NCBI RefSeq assembly: GCF_016917355.1
Contig: NZ_CP070304.1
Coordinates: 1,426,001 to 1,490,000, forward strand
Direction: 5' to 3'
Origin: Glaciimonas sp. PAMC28666
GTDB taxonomy: Bacteria > Pseudomonadota > Gammaproteobacteria > Burkholderiales > Burkholderiaceae_D
DNA: 64,000 bases
Both the position numbers and the translations under genes were made by a program. The notes under the pieces were generated by a model that saw nothing but the letters and a program-made list of their open reading frames with translations, did no database searches and was not told where the DNA came from. How positions within the stretch are numbered: the stretch's first letter is position 1; every line of letters begins with the position of its first letter. This document shows, in pieces, positions 47,484-56,975 of this stretch.

Positions 47484-47733
47484 GGCTTCTCCCTGTGTAT
47501 CTGAGTACTCGGACAGGTCAAAAAAAAATTGCCTGGACACTGGCGTGACCGAACGAAGCAGATTCGATCCACCTGTCTTTTATTCTACTGGGATTGCGGT
47601 TAATCTGACAGCACCGGTGCGCTTAAAAGCGAATAAATTGAGAGGAATAGTCAAATGTCTAATCCAGCTATGCACTGCGGATGAAAAAAAGCTTAAAAAT
47701 GTGCTGTGCAATAGGTCGCCTGAGATCACCCTA

Positions 47734-48432
47734 TCAAGTCAACGAAAGAGCCCATTCGGCTGCCTTTCGTGCATGAATGCCAGCAGTATCAAACAGTGGC
47801 ACTTGTGCATCATCTGAACCGACCAGTAGCGATATCTCGGTACAGCCGAGAATAATTGCTTGCGCTCCCTGCGCCACTAACGCGGCCATGACTCTGCGAT
47901 ACTCGGCACGTGAGTGGGCATTGATCTGCCCCAGACAAAGTTCTTCATAGATAATCCGATGGATGATCTCGCGGTCTTCAGGCTTCGGTATCAATACTTT
48001 AAGCCCATGCTGTTCACGCAGTCGTTCGCGGTAAAAATCCTGCTCCATGGTGAAGCGCGTACCGAGCAAGCCGACCGTCGAAAACCCCGCCTGTTTAATC
48101 TCGCTGGCGGTTGGATCAGCAATATGAAACAACGGAATATCGACCGCTGCCTCAATAGCCGGGCTAATCTTATGCATCGTGTTTGTGCACAGAACCAAAA
48201 AATCCGCGCCCGCCAATTCAAGCGAACGCGCCGCACCAGCGAGCATTGTTCCGGCCGCCTCCCAGTCGCCAGCGTGCTGCAGTCGCTCGATGTCGTGAAA
48301 ATCGATACTATATAAAATGATCCTGGCTGAGTGCAGACCGCCCAGACGCGCTTTGACGGTCTCGTTAATCTGACGATAATACGGCACGGTCGATTCCCAA
48401 CTCATGCCGCCGATAAGACCGATGGTTTTCAA
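47734..48432 (-). CDS. aspartate/glutamate racemase family protein
   Basis: A 232-residue racemase. The catalytic cysteines are Cys82 (LCTNTMHKI) and Cys197 (LGCTEIS), and the N-terminal signature is IGLIGGMSWESTVPYYR. The pair matches aspartate/amino-acid racemases of the YgeA type. The substrate is not determined; YgeA-like enzymes act broadly. A CCGGTG-CA-CACCGG palindrome lies 55 bp upstream (48487-48500). Confidence 0.9.
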   Translation of the reverse strand: MKTIGLIGGMSWESTVPYYRQINETVKARLGGLHSARIILYSIDFHDIERLQHAGDWEAAGTMLAGAARSLELAGADFLVLCTNTMHKISPAIEAAVDIPLFHIADPTASEIKQAGFSTVGLLGTRFTMEQDFYRERLREQHGLKVLIPKPEDREIIHRIIYEELCLGQINAHSRAEYRRVMAALVAQGAQAIILGCTEISLLVGSDDAQVPLFDTAGIHARKAAEWALSLT

Positions 48433-48583
48433 TACAACTCCTGAAGTCCAAAAGACGTTGTTCCGGCATTACTGTTCCGATGCAAGCCGGTGCACACCGG
48501 TTCAAGCCAAAATACCCCCAAAATACCTCGATACACGCCGGTACACATTAATGCTGAGGGATGGACGCTCTGAGTAGAAACAG

Positions 48584-49255
48584 CTATTGCATAAAGTCGT
48601 ATTGACCGCCTCTTTCGATTGCCCGCAAATAAGCTGGCCGGGCATGAATCCGCTGCAGATAAGCCATCAGGTGCGGGCGCGTATTATTCAAGCCAGCGCG
48701 CATGTGCGCGGCTTCCAGAGGAAAGCTCATTTGTATGTCGGCTGCACTGAAATGTTCACCAGCAAACCACGTGCTTTTCCCTAACTCAGCTTCCATGAAA
48801 TTTAAATGCGTGACGAGTTGCGGATCGATATAACTTTTTTGCACGCCGCCGGCTATCAAGCGGGCGAAGGGCCGCAGGAACGCTGGCATTGGCGGCTGCG
48901 GAAGGCGACCGAAAATCAACTTCATTAGCAACGGCGGCATGGCAGAACCTTCTGCATAGTGCAGCCAATAGGTGTAACGCTGATGGTCTTTACTGCCGAT
49001 TGGCGGCATCAGCCGTCCATCACCGTATTTTTGTATCAGGTACTCAATGATCGCACCCGATTCGGCGACCGTGCTATCGCCATCCGTTATCACCGGCGAC
49101 TTCCCCAAGGGATGTATGGCGCGCAGCGATGCAGGAGCCAACATCGTTTTAGGATCGCGCTGATAGCGTTTTACTTCATATTCCAGGGCAAGTTCCTCAA
49201 GCAACCAAAGCACCCGCTGTGAACGTGAATTATTCAAATGATGCACAGTAATCAT
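48584..49255 (-). CDS. glutathione S-transferase family protein
   Basis: A 223-residue protein: N-terminal thioredoxin-like domain with NSRSQRVLWLLEELALEYEV (catalytic Ser region) and TDGDSTVAESGAIIEYLIQKYG, then an all-helical C-terminal domain with STWFAGEHFSAADIQM. Layout and length match GstB-like transferases; the substrate is unknown. The start has a short leader on the divergent side to the hydrolase gene. Confidence 0.9.
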   Translation of the reverse strand: MITVHHLNNSRSQRVLWLLEELALEYEVKRYQRDPKTMLAPASLRAIHPLGKSPVITDGDSTVAESGAIIEYLIQKYGDGRLMPPIGSKDHQRYTYWLHYAEGSAMPPLLMKLIFGRLPQPPMPAFLRPFARLIAGGVQKSYIDPQLVTHLNFMEAELGKSTWFAGEHFSAADIQMSFPLEAAHMRAGLNNTRPHLMAYLQRIHARPAYLRAIERGGQYDFMQ

Positions 49256-49468
49256 GGCCGGGAGTTCCTGTGAAGTTGCGACAAGGCGTCGCCTGGTGAA
49301 TCGATCTGCTGATTATGCCATTGGAATGACTGTTTAAGATGCACTTCTCGCCGCATACACGCTGCAAAACTTCGCTCGCTGGCGCGCGTAAGTTCTATAA
49401 TAAAAATCGGTGTGGTCGCGCCACCGGTTCGACAATGACAAACCAGAAAATAAAAAAAGGAGAACACC

Positions 49469-49999
49469 ATGTTGATCGACGTTGAAAAATCAACTTTGCT
49501 TTTAGTGGATTTCCAGTCGCGGTTGATGCCCGCGATCCATCAAGGGGAAAGCGTCGTAGCGCAAGCGGTGCGACTGGGGCGGATAGCACAACTACTCAAC
49601 GTTCCCATTATTGGAACAGAACAAAATCCCGCCAAGCTGGGCGGGAATGAAGATGCCATCAAGCAATTGTGTCAGACAACCGTCAACAAGGTGCATTTCA
49701 ATGCTTGCGCTGATGGATTGCTGGGTGTTTTGCCACGCCCACGGCGGCAGATTATCATCGCAGGTTGCGAGGCGCATGTTTGCATGTTGCAAACTGCACA
49801 CGGGCTTTTAGCCCATGGATTTGTGGTGCGGGTAGTGGTTGACGCAGTCGGTTCGCGCCGTGAAAGTGACCGCGACGCCGCGCTAACGCGACTTCAGCAG
49901 GCGGGAGCACAGCTTGTCACCGTTGAAATGGTCGCCTTCGAATGGGTCCGTAACAGCGAGCATCCGGCTTTTCGCCAGATCTTGCAGTTAATCAAGTAG
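49469..49999 (+). CDS. isochorismatase-family cysteine hydrolase
   Basis: A 176-residue hydrolase with the family triad: Asp14 (LLVDFQSRLM), Lys74 (NKVHFNA) and Cys105 (GCEAHVCMLQTA). Members include nicotinamidases and YcaC-like hydrolases; the substrate is not clear. ATG has AAAGGAGA at good spacing. It is divergent from the GST gene by 213 bp. Confidence 0.9.
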   Translation: MLIDVEKSTLLLVDFQSRLMPAIHQGESVVAQAVRLGRIAQLLNVPIIGTEQNPAKLGGNEDAIKQLCQTTVNKVHFNACADGLLGVLPRPRRQIIIAGCEAHVCMLQTAHGLLAHGFVVRVVVDAVGSRRESDRDAALTRLQQAGAQLVTVEMVAFEWVRNSEHPAFRQILQLIK

Positions 50000-50037
50000 C
50001 TTCATCACGTCATTACATACCGTGGTGAAATGTCGCC

Positions 50038-50910
50038 TTAACGTCGACCAAAGAATTCCAGCATCAGGAACTCCTGAAGCGCCTGAGCGTCGGTTTCTCG
50101 CGCCGAAAGCGTGATCACCCGACCCAAGCGTTGCGAGTCCCATTGAAAGTCGCCAGGATAGCGCTTGCGAATGAGCGCGATCATGCTTTTTATAATCGCG
50201 ACATTAATATCGCCATTCAGGCCTGCGTCGACCTCGATCGTCTGGCGGCGACTTTCCCGGGCGGTGGCGCCCCACCCACGGAACACGTATTGCGCTACCC
50301 GCGGACCTTTACTAATAATCTGGAAAATCCCACCGCCGCCTTCGCCCTGGCGTGCCAAAAATTGTATATTGGCTTTAGCGACAGAATTATCGGCTGGTGC
50401 GTTACTTGCTATTGGCGCTCCTGGATCGGGATCAGGGCGCCCCTCTGCTTCTGCTTCAGCGCGACGACGGTCACGGGCGGCGTTAAGCATCGTGCTCATG
50501 TCCATTTCCGGTGGCGCTGGTTTAATTGAATCGTTCGGCGTTGCCTGTATTGGTGAGGGCGCAGGCGAAATCCGTGCAGTCTGCGTCGGGCGCGTTGGTT
50601 TGCGTACCGGACGAGCCGCAACTTTGGGGGGTGTTTTAGGTCGAACCACCGGCTTTGCGGGCGGATGCGGTAATACCTTGGGCTGCGGCAACGAGACCAC
50701 GCGGGCAGGTGTGTCCTGCTTACTTTTAATAAGAGAAACAACCAAGGGTGCTGCATCCGGTTTTAACGGCGGCACCACATCGTCAATCTGGAACCATGCT
50801 AGCGTGAATAGGCCCACATGAAGTAAAACCGACAAGGCAATACCAATCACTGTCCTGCGCCGTGCACGTACCTTAAGCGGATTGATAGGTTGCGTTGTTT
50901 TTTTACTCAT
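50038..50910 (-). CDS. TonB-like proline-rich envelope protein
   Basis: A 290-residue protein from ATG 50910 (a TTG at 50928 is an alternative). After a basic start, one membrane helix (VIGIALSVLLHVGLFTLAWF, residues 22-41). A proline- and lysine-rich spacer (residues 60-140, including PKTPPKVAARPVRKPTRPTQ) then suits a periplasm-spanning TonB-like protein. The C-terminal globular part (VAQYVFRGWGATARESRRQT) is not a standard TonB C-terminal domain. Energy transduction is only inferred; no ExbB or ExbD is nearby. Confidence 0.6.
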   Translation of the reverse strand: MSKKTTQPINPLKVRARRRTVIGIALSVLLHVGLFTLAWFQIDDVVPPLKPDAAPLVVSLIKSKQDTPARVVSLPQPKVLPHPPAKPVVRPKTPPKVAARPVRKPTRPTQTARISPAPSPIQATPNDSIKPAPPEMDMSTMLNAARDRRRAEAEAEGRPDPDPGAPIASNAPADNSVAKANIQFLARQGEGGGGIFQIISKGPRVAQYVFRGWGATARESRRQTIEVDAGLNGDINVAIIKSMIALIRKRYPGDFQWDSQRLGRVITLSARETDAQALQEFLMLEFFGRR

Positions 50911-51468
50911 TTTACCAAAGGTGGCCAAATCCCGTACTGGAACTTAACGAATGTTATATGACATGATTAAAACAATCCGAAAACCGGATTTTAAACAATT
51001 CACCTAATTTGTTCACGATAAATTGTGAAACATGGTGTAGTTTTCTGATGCGTGGCCAGATCGGAAGAAAAAAGGCAGGAAATCAGGATCGCGCGGACAT
51101 GATAGTAGCAGAGGAAAGTCAGGAAAAAATTCGATCGAGGGATTGGTATCCAAATAAGTTTGTATCAAATTGTCACAATCGATACTTATACAGCGATTAA
51201 CTATTTTTGATTTCTTCAGACCTGCTATTCCAGCACCTTTAAACCATGCTTTGAAGCAAGCATGGACTAGCCCTGAACACGCCCGTCAGTATACGCTGCT
51301 GATGGGATGGGGCAATCTGGGTCGAACTTACCTACGCTTTGCTTAAACGCTGGAAATTAAAAAGGTCGCGAGACGACAATCCGCCCTAAATGAACGTTAT
51401 GAAACTCGGAGGATGATGAACGATAGTAAATGGGAAGCAACCCGGATGCAAGTTGCTTCCAGCCCGGA
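50911..51468. other. intergenic region without a convincing gene
   Basis: This 558-bp stretch lies between the TonB-like start and the YdiJ-type gene stop. It holds small hairpins (AATCCG/CGGATT at 50974-50990; CCATGCTT/AAGCATGG at 51244-51265; GGAAGCAAC/GTTGCTTCC at 51433-51460). A 63-codon plus-strand frame (51009-51200) has no support. The last hairpin follows the YdiJ-type stop and may be its terminator, though it lacks a U tract. Confidence 0.5.
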
Positions 51469-54400
51469 TCAATTCGCCGACTGCCCTGCCAGCGACATGG
51501 CGAGCACTCTCGCCACATGCAACGCTTTACTTTCTGTTCCGTCGTGAATCTGATGGCGGCAGCTGGTGCCGTCCGCAACAATGATTGCATCCTTACCAGC
51601 CTTGCGCACCGCAGGGAGTAACGCCAATTCCGCCATCGCCAGCGATGCGTCGTAGTGCTCCGCTTCGTATCCAAAGCTGCCAGCCATACCGCAACAAGAC
51701 GACTCGACCACCGACATTTGTATCTCAGGAATCCAGCCCAATACTGCCTGCACCGGACTAAAAGCATCGAACGCCTTTTGATGGCAATGGCCGTGCAGCA
51801 AAACTTTATTCGCAGGTAGTGGTTTGAGATCGAGCGTCAAGCGTCCGGCTTTCTTTTCCTTTACCAAAAATTCTTCGAGCAAATACGCTGCACGCGATAA
51901 CTTCTCGGCTTCTTCGCCGTACCCATAACTCAGAAATTCGTCTCGCAGCGTCAATAAACAAGAAGGCTCCAGACCGACCACGGGCACGCCCCGATTCACA
52001 AACGGCATCAACGCATCCAGACTGCGACGGGCTTCGGCCTTGGCCTCCTCCACTAGTCCTGCAGACAGATAAGTCCGGCCACAACATAAGGGCCGCTGAC
52101 CGGGGCTAACATTAAAATGCACCGTATAGCCGGCAGCTTCCAGCACCTGTTGCGCGGCGACAGCGTTCTCCGACTCCATATAGTTATTAAATGTATCGAC
52201 AAACAGGAGAACTTCCCTGATTGGGTTCACATTTTGAGCAAGAGATCTTTTGCCCGCCAAAAACGACTTTCGGAAGCGCGGAAAGGCCCGTTGCGGTGCC
52301 AACCCCAGCGAACTTTTTATCCATCCGGAAACCAGGGGAATCCGCTCTGCCAGCGCCAGCGCGGCGCCGACTGTTCCCATATAAGGGGCATATCTCGGCA
52401 TAAAGGCGATCAGCCGGTCACGCAGCTTTAAGCCGTGCTTGTTACGCCATGCAGCGCGGGCCTCTATTTTGATCTTCGCCATGTCGACGCCGGTAGGACA
52501 ATCGCGCTTACATCCCTTGCAGGAGACGCACAGGTCTAATACGTCTTTCACTTCCTCGCTGGCAAGGCCATCCTGACCCAGTTGTCCAGACATTGCCAGA
52601 CGCAACGTGTTCGCCCGGCCACGGGTAACGTGCTTTTCATCCTTGGTAATCCGGTAGCTCGGGCACATGGTTCCTGCGTCGAATTTCCGACAATGGCCAT
52701 TGTTATTACACATCTCCACGACCTTGGCCAGCCCGCCGGTGCGGTCGTCGCCGCTGCCGGGTGCGCTCTCCTCCCCGGTTAACGGATCGCGGATAACGTT
52801 CCATGGCGACCAGTCGAGCGCGGGAACCAGAGACAATTCACGATAACCGGGCGCATAACGAAAATTGCTGCGTTCGTCCATCTTTGGCGGACGAACGATT
52901 TTGTCTGGATTAAAGCGATTTTCCGGATCGAACAAATCCTTTATTTCAGAAAATGCGGCGTTTATTCTCGGGCCGTATTGCCAGGCCACCCACTCCCCGC
53001 GACACAACCCATCGCCATGCTCACCGGAATAAGCGCCTTTATATTTCCTGACCAAAACAGCAGCGGCTTCAGCAATTTCGCGCATGTCCTTGGCACCTTC
53101 CCGGCGCATATCCAGAATCGGACGTACGTGCAACGTGCCGACACTGGCATGCGCGTACCAGGTGCCTTCGGTGCCATACCGATGAAAAACCTCGGTGAGT
53201 TGACTGGTGTACTCGGCCAGATGTTCGAGCGGCACCGCGCAGTCTTCAATGAAGGAGACCGGCTTACCATCGCCCTTCATGCTCATCATAATATTTAACC
53301 CGGCTTTACGGACTTCCCATAATGCCTTTTGTTCACCCGCCTGAGACATCTGCACAACCGAATCGGGTAAATGCAGATCGCTCATCAGCTCCGTCAGCGC
53401 GGCCAGTTTTTTTCGCTGTTCATCCAGATTTTCACCCGAAAACTCGACCAGCAGAATGGCAGCAGGCTTGCCGATCAACGCTTTTTCTATCACCGGCCGG
53501 AAGGCGGGATTGCTGATCGCCAGTTCGATCATTGTACGATCCACCAGTTCTACTGCGGTTGGACCGAGTTTGACGATGTGCTGCGCCATATCCATCGCTT
53601 GATAAAAGGTCGGAAAATTCACCACGCCCAGCACTTTGTGCTCCGGTATCGGTAGCAAAGCCAATGTCATCTGGCGGGTATAGGCCAGCGTACCTTCCGA
53701 CCCCACCAATATCTGCGCCAGGTTGGCCATTCCGTCGTCCGTGTAAGCACGCGGATTCTGGCAATCGAAGATGTCGATGTTATAGCCGGCGACCCGCCGC
53801 AAGACTTTTGGAGTCCGCTCAATAATTTCGTCTCGCTCGCGCAAAGCAATCCGCTGTAGCCCCTGCACGATCTCATGCAAACGACCGCTATCTGCCATCT
53901 GATCGAGGCGTCCAAAGCGACCTTGCACGCCGTCAGCGAGTACCGCATCGATTGCCAGCACGTTATGCACCATGTTGCCGTATTCAATCGAGCGCGAACC
54001 ACAGGAATTATTTCCGGCCATTCCGCCCAACGTGCATTGCGCAGCAGTCGAGACATCGACCGGAAACCAGAGACCGTGCGGTTTCAACCAGGCGTTCAGG
54101 TGATCGAGAACAATACCCGGCTCAACCGTCACGGTGCGCGCTTCCAGATCGAAATCGATCACGTTATTGAGCCATTTGCTGTTATCAATAACCAGTGCTT
54201 CGCCCACGGTTTGCCCGCATTGGCTAGTGCCAGCACCACGCGCCAGGATCGGCGTCCCATGACTACGTGCAATATCCAACGCCAAAAGGAGATCATTCTG
54301 GTCGCGCGGCACCACGACCCCGAGCGGCATCATCTGATAAATCGATGCGTCCGTGGCGTATCTGCCGCGGTCGGCTTTCCCAAACAAAACATCGCCGCGC

Positions 54401-54480
54401 ATTTCACGCTTTAAGAGACTCGCAATAGCTGAACTGTTGCCGCCACCGGGCGGAGCAAGAAAAATAGGCTTAACCAACAT
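51469..54480 (-). CDS. FAD-linked D-2-hydroxyacid dehydrogenase with Fe-S domain, YdiJ type
   Basis: A 1003-residue protein. It has an N-terminal PCMH-type FAD domain (ILARGAGTSQCGQTVGEAL, GGMAGNNSCGSRSIEYG), an FAD oxidase C domain (GTWYAHASVGTLHVRP, YSGEHGDGLCRGEW), a 4Fe-4S motif (LCVSCKGCKRDCPTGVD) and CCG-type cysteine domains (LLHGHCHQKAF, SSCCGMAGSFGYE). Relatives oxidise D-2-hydroxyglutarate or D-lactate to the 2-oxo acid and feed electrons to the respiratory chain. Start ATG has GGGGTG upstream. It is the last gene of the catabolic cluster. Confidence 0.9.
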   Translation of the reverse strand: MLVKPIFLAPPGGGNSSAIASLLKREMRGDVLFGKADRGRYATDASIYQMMPLGVVVPRDQNDLLLALDIARSHGTPILARGAGTSQCGQTVGEALVIDNSKWLNNVIDFDLEARTVTVEPGIVLDHLNAWLKPHGLWFPVDVSTAAQCTLGGMAGNNSCGSRSIEYGNMVHNVLAIDAVLADGVQGRFGRLDQMADSGRLHEIVQGLQRIALRERDEIIERTPKVLRRVAGYNIDIFDCQNPRAYTDDGMANLAQILVGSEGTLAYTRQMTLALLPIPEHKVLGVVNFPTFYQAMDMAQHIVKLGPTAVELVDRTMIELAISNPAFRPVIEKALIGKPAAILLVEFSGENLDEQRKKLAALTELMSDLHLPDSVVQMSQAGEQKALWEVRKAGLNIMMSMKGDGKPVSFIEDCAVPLEHLAEYTSQLTEVFHRYGTEGTWYAHASVGTLHVRPILDMRREGAKDMREIAEAAAVLVRKYKGAYSGEHGDGLCRGEWVAWQYGPRINAAFSEIKDLFDPENRFNPDKIVRPPKMDERSNFRYAPGYRELSLVPALDWSPWNVIRDPLTGEESAPGSGDDRTGGLAKVVEMCNNNGHCRKFDAGTMCPSYRITKDEKHVTRGRANTLRLAMSGQLGQDGLASEEVKDVLDLCVSCKGCKRDCPTGVDMAKIKIEARAAWRNKHGLKLRDRLIAFMPRYAPYMGTVGAALALAERIPLVSGWIKSSLGLAPQRAFPRFRKSFLAGKRSLAQNVNPIREVLLFVDTFNNYMESENAVAAQQVLEAAGYTVHFNVSPGQRPLCCGRTYLSAGLVEEAKAEARRSLDALMPFVNRGVPVVGLEPSCLLTLRDEFLSYGYGEEAEKLSRAAYLLEEFLVKEKKAGRLTLDLKPLPANKVLLHGHCHQKAFDAFSPVQAVLGWIPEIQMSVVESSCCGMAGSFGYEAEHYDASLAMAELALLPAVRKAGKDAIIVADGTSCRHQIHDGTESKALHVARVLAMSLAGQSAN

Positions 54481-54511
54481 AACTGCACCCCGTGGTGGAT
54501 AGAGAAAAAAC

Positions 54512-54535
54512 GCAAAAGCAAAAGCAAACGCAAAG
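54512..54535. repeat. hexamer tandem repeat upstream of the YdiJ-type gene, 4 copies
   Basis: Four 6-bp units GCAAAA, GCAAAA, GCAAAC, GCAAAG lie 32-55 bp upstream of the start codon, in the leader of the dehydrogenase gene. Confidence 0.8.
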
Positions 54536-54560
54536 CGACGTGATGGATGTTCACTGAAGA

Positions 54561-54608
54561 CCGCTTAAGTGGCCGCTTATATGGTCGCTTATATGGCCAC
54601 TTAAGTCA
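54561..54608. repeat. dodecamer tandem repeat touching the hydratase stop, 4 copies
   Basis: Four 12-bp units (CCGCTTAAGTGG, CCGCTTATATGG, TCGCTTATATGG, CCACTTAAGTCA). The outer units resemble each other more than the inner ones, giving a partly palindromic array. The hydratase stop codon (54601-54603) lies inside the last unit. Confidence 0.85.
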
Positions 54609-55377
54609 GTTCGAAATTGACCGCGGGTAGTCCGGTAATTTCACCAAGGACAGTACCGCCATGTGTGGGAAAATCGACGCCGGTATACGATCCTGTGGTG
54701 ACAACGGTCCCTGCCAGCAGCGTCAGTCTTTTCTGACTGCAATGGTTGACCAGCCAACATAACAATCGCCGCGGGTCGCCGGCAGGATTGCGGCCGATGC
54801 CATTGAATATCGGACCACCGTTAATACGCAGATCTACCTGCGGTTCCAAATAGTTGAAATCGCTGCGATACGGGACCATCTTGCCAATTACTAACGCACC
54901 ATGATTTTGCAGGTCCGCAAGCTGAATTAGCTTGGGCGCCTCGCGCCAACCCTCCACTCGACTCGATACCAGCTCAATCGCAGCGCCGAAGCTGGCAATA
55001 CTTTCGGCCACTTCTTGCTCTGAAATCGGACCGGATCGCGGCAAGAAATCTTTATTGAACGTGAAGAAAATTTCCAGTTCGAGACCTAATACCGGGTAGG
55101 CACTACGCTCAATCGAAACAGACGTTACATGGACTCGCGGTAGCGGCAGAGGTGCGCCCTGAATCGGTCCGGTCTCAGACTTCGCACCGATTTTCCAGCC
55201 ACCGGTGGTGAAATTGCAGTTCTTCAAAAACCGCTGCTGAACGTCGTAGGCAATATCACTGTTCTCCGGCTCCAGCGTCGCTGGCACCGAGGTTGTTGTA
55301 TTACCTTTATAGGCAACACTTAGCATATCGGCCAACGCAGTCAAATTAGCCAAATTGGTCAAAGATGATGCAGTCAT
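54601..55377 (-). CDS. 2-keto-4-pentenoate hydratase family enzyme
   Basis: A 258-residue protein of the FAH/hydratase family (MhpD type). The family blocks are TTGGWKIGAKSETGPIQ, GLELEIFFTFNKDF (metal-binding Glu residues), and NHGALVIGKMVPYRSDF, with the end block GTVVTTGSYTGVDFPTHGG. It hydrates or decarboxylates 2-oxo acids; here it lies upstream of the 2-hydroxyacid dehydrogenase and downstream of the transporter. Confidence 0.87.
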   Translation of the reverse strand: MTASSLTNLANLTALADMLSVAYKGNTTTSVPATLEPENSDIAYDVQQRFLKNCNFTTGGWKIGAKSETGPIQGAPLPLPRVHVTSVSIERSAYPVLGLELEIFFTFNKDFLPRSGPISEQEVAESIASFGAAIELVSSRVEGWREAPKLIQLADLQNHGALVIGKMVPYRSDFNYLEPQVDLRINGGPIFNGIGRNPAGDPRRLLCWLVNHCSQKRLTLLAGTVVTTGSYTGVDFPTHGGTVLGEITGLPAVNFELT

Positions 55378-55578
55378 AAAATTCTCTCGGTTTCCGGTTT
55401 GAATGGCGCTGTGCAGGTCAACCTCAACGGGTCAATTGCTTACTGAGCCATCTGCCCCAAGGGCGGCCTATATTGTCGCCTGATTGCGGCGCGATCGTGG
55501 ACTTATTGTCGACATATCGCCAAGAATCCGCATCTTAAATTCACCGAATCGCATTACAGGCGTTAATTCCACCGGTAA

Positions 55579-56871
55579 TTACACACGTAATTTAGTTCCT
55601 TTAGAGCCCATGGAGGGTGCGATCCCATCGCCGCCCGTAAATTTGGCATCCGGCTGCATGCGAAACGCCAACACAACACCGAACGCCATCAGGATCATGC
55701 TGCCAACGAATGGCAATTCCCAGCTACCAAAGCGATCAATCAGATAACCCGACAATACCGGCGAAATGATGGCGGCTAATGCTGAACCTGTGTTCATCAT
55801 CCCGCTGGCCGTGCCAGCCGATTCAGGAGCGATATCCATTGGAATGGCCCACATCGGCCCGATGGTCATTTCGGCAAAAAAGAAACCCGCGCTGAGACAG
55901 ACGATGGAGACGTAAAGATTATGCGTAAAAATGATGGGCAGCAGCGACAACAACGTCAATAACATGCACACAGACACCATGTAACTCCTGGCGATCTTCA
56001 GGTTGCCAGTGCGAATGAGTAACTTATCACTGACTATGCCGCCCAGCGTATCGCCGATAACCCCGGCGAAAAAGACGCTTGATGCAAATATCGCTGACTT
56101 CTTCATGTCAAGGTGATAGCTGTGCAAAAAATACTGCGGAATCCAGCTGAGGAACAGCCACAATGTCCAGCCATAACAAAAATAGACAATTGTGACCGGT
56201 AACATTCTTTTGAAAAGCGGTCCCCACGGCGTTTTGGTGTTACCTGTTTTGGGCGCAGGCATGGCGGCCAGTTCTTCGGCGGTGATGCGGGCGTGTTTCG
56301 CGGGATCTTCAGTGAAGACAAAAGCCCACACGACGACCCAGACCAGGCTTAGTGCGCCACAAATATAAAACGACTCTCTCCAGCCGTATTGCACCATGAC
56401 AAATACGATCGCGGCGGGGGCTGCTGCGTTACCAATCCGGGCGAATGCGTGCGTAATACCCTGGGCAAAACCGCGCCGCTCTTTCGGAATCCAGCGTGCC
56501 ATCGCTGATGTCGCCGCGGGAAAGGTAGCCCCTTCGCCCAATCCCAGCAAAAGACGCGCTAGCAGCAGCGAGGTGAGGCCGCCAGCAAAACCGGTAAGTA
56601 TCGTCGCAATCGCCCACAAAATGCCGCAATAAATGAGCGTGCGCTTGGCTCCGAATTTATCGCTGACCCAACCGCCAATGATTTGAAATACCAGATAAGG
56701 ATAGGCAAAGGCAGAAAAAACCAGACCGATCTCGGTTTTTGAAAGATTGAATTCTTTCCCGAATCCTGCCGCTGCAGTGCTCACATTCACGCGGTCAAGA
56801 TAGGTAATGAAGTACATCAGGCAAAGCATGAGAAGCACGACGGTGGTCGCACGAAAACGTAGGTGTTTCAA
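55579..56871 (-). CDS. MFS transporter, anion:cation symporter (ACS) type
   Basis: A 430-residue protein with twelve membrane segments and FITYLDRVNVSTAAAGFGKEF at the N-terminus, then GGWVSDKFGAKRTLIYCGI. These match the ACS family of sugar-acid and dicarboxylate symporters (ExuT, GudP, phthalate). Start TTG 56871 has GGAG at 6-bp spacing and is preferred over TTG 56883. It is the uptake gene of the cluster. Confidence 0.87.
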   Translation of the reverse strand: MKHLRFRATTVVLLMLCLMYFITYLDRVNVSTAAAGFGKEFNLSKTEIGLVFSAFAYPYLVFQIIGGWVSDKFGAKRTLIYCGILWAIATILTGFAGGLTSLLLARLLLGLGEGATFPAATSAMARWIPKERRGFAQGITHAFARIGNAAAPAAIVFVMVQYGWRESFYICGALSLVWVVVWAFVFTEDPAKHARITAEELAAMPAPKTGNTKTPWGPLFKRMLPVTIVYFCYGWTLWLFLSWIPQYFLHSYHLDMKKSAIFASSVFFAGVIGDTLGGIVSDKLLIRTGNLKIARSYMVSVCMLLTLLSLLPIIFTHNLYVSIVCLSAGFFFAEMTIGPMWAIPMDIAPESAGTASGMMNTGSALAAIISPVLSGYLIDRFGSWELPFVGSMILMAFGVVLAFRMQPDAKFTGGDGIAPSMGSKGTKLRV

Positions 56872-56975
56872 GGTTGTCTCCAATAGATATTGGTCTTAAG
56901 CGAACTATTTACTTCTTCCCGTTTGCCCCACGTCATCTCGGCAACTTTAGGTCAAACGGGTAGCGCCACGGATGT

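Noticed and set aside
51009-51200. A 63-codon plus-strand frame
   Set aside because: No ribosome site, no homology recognised, and composition like the AT-rich intergenic region around it.
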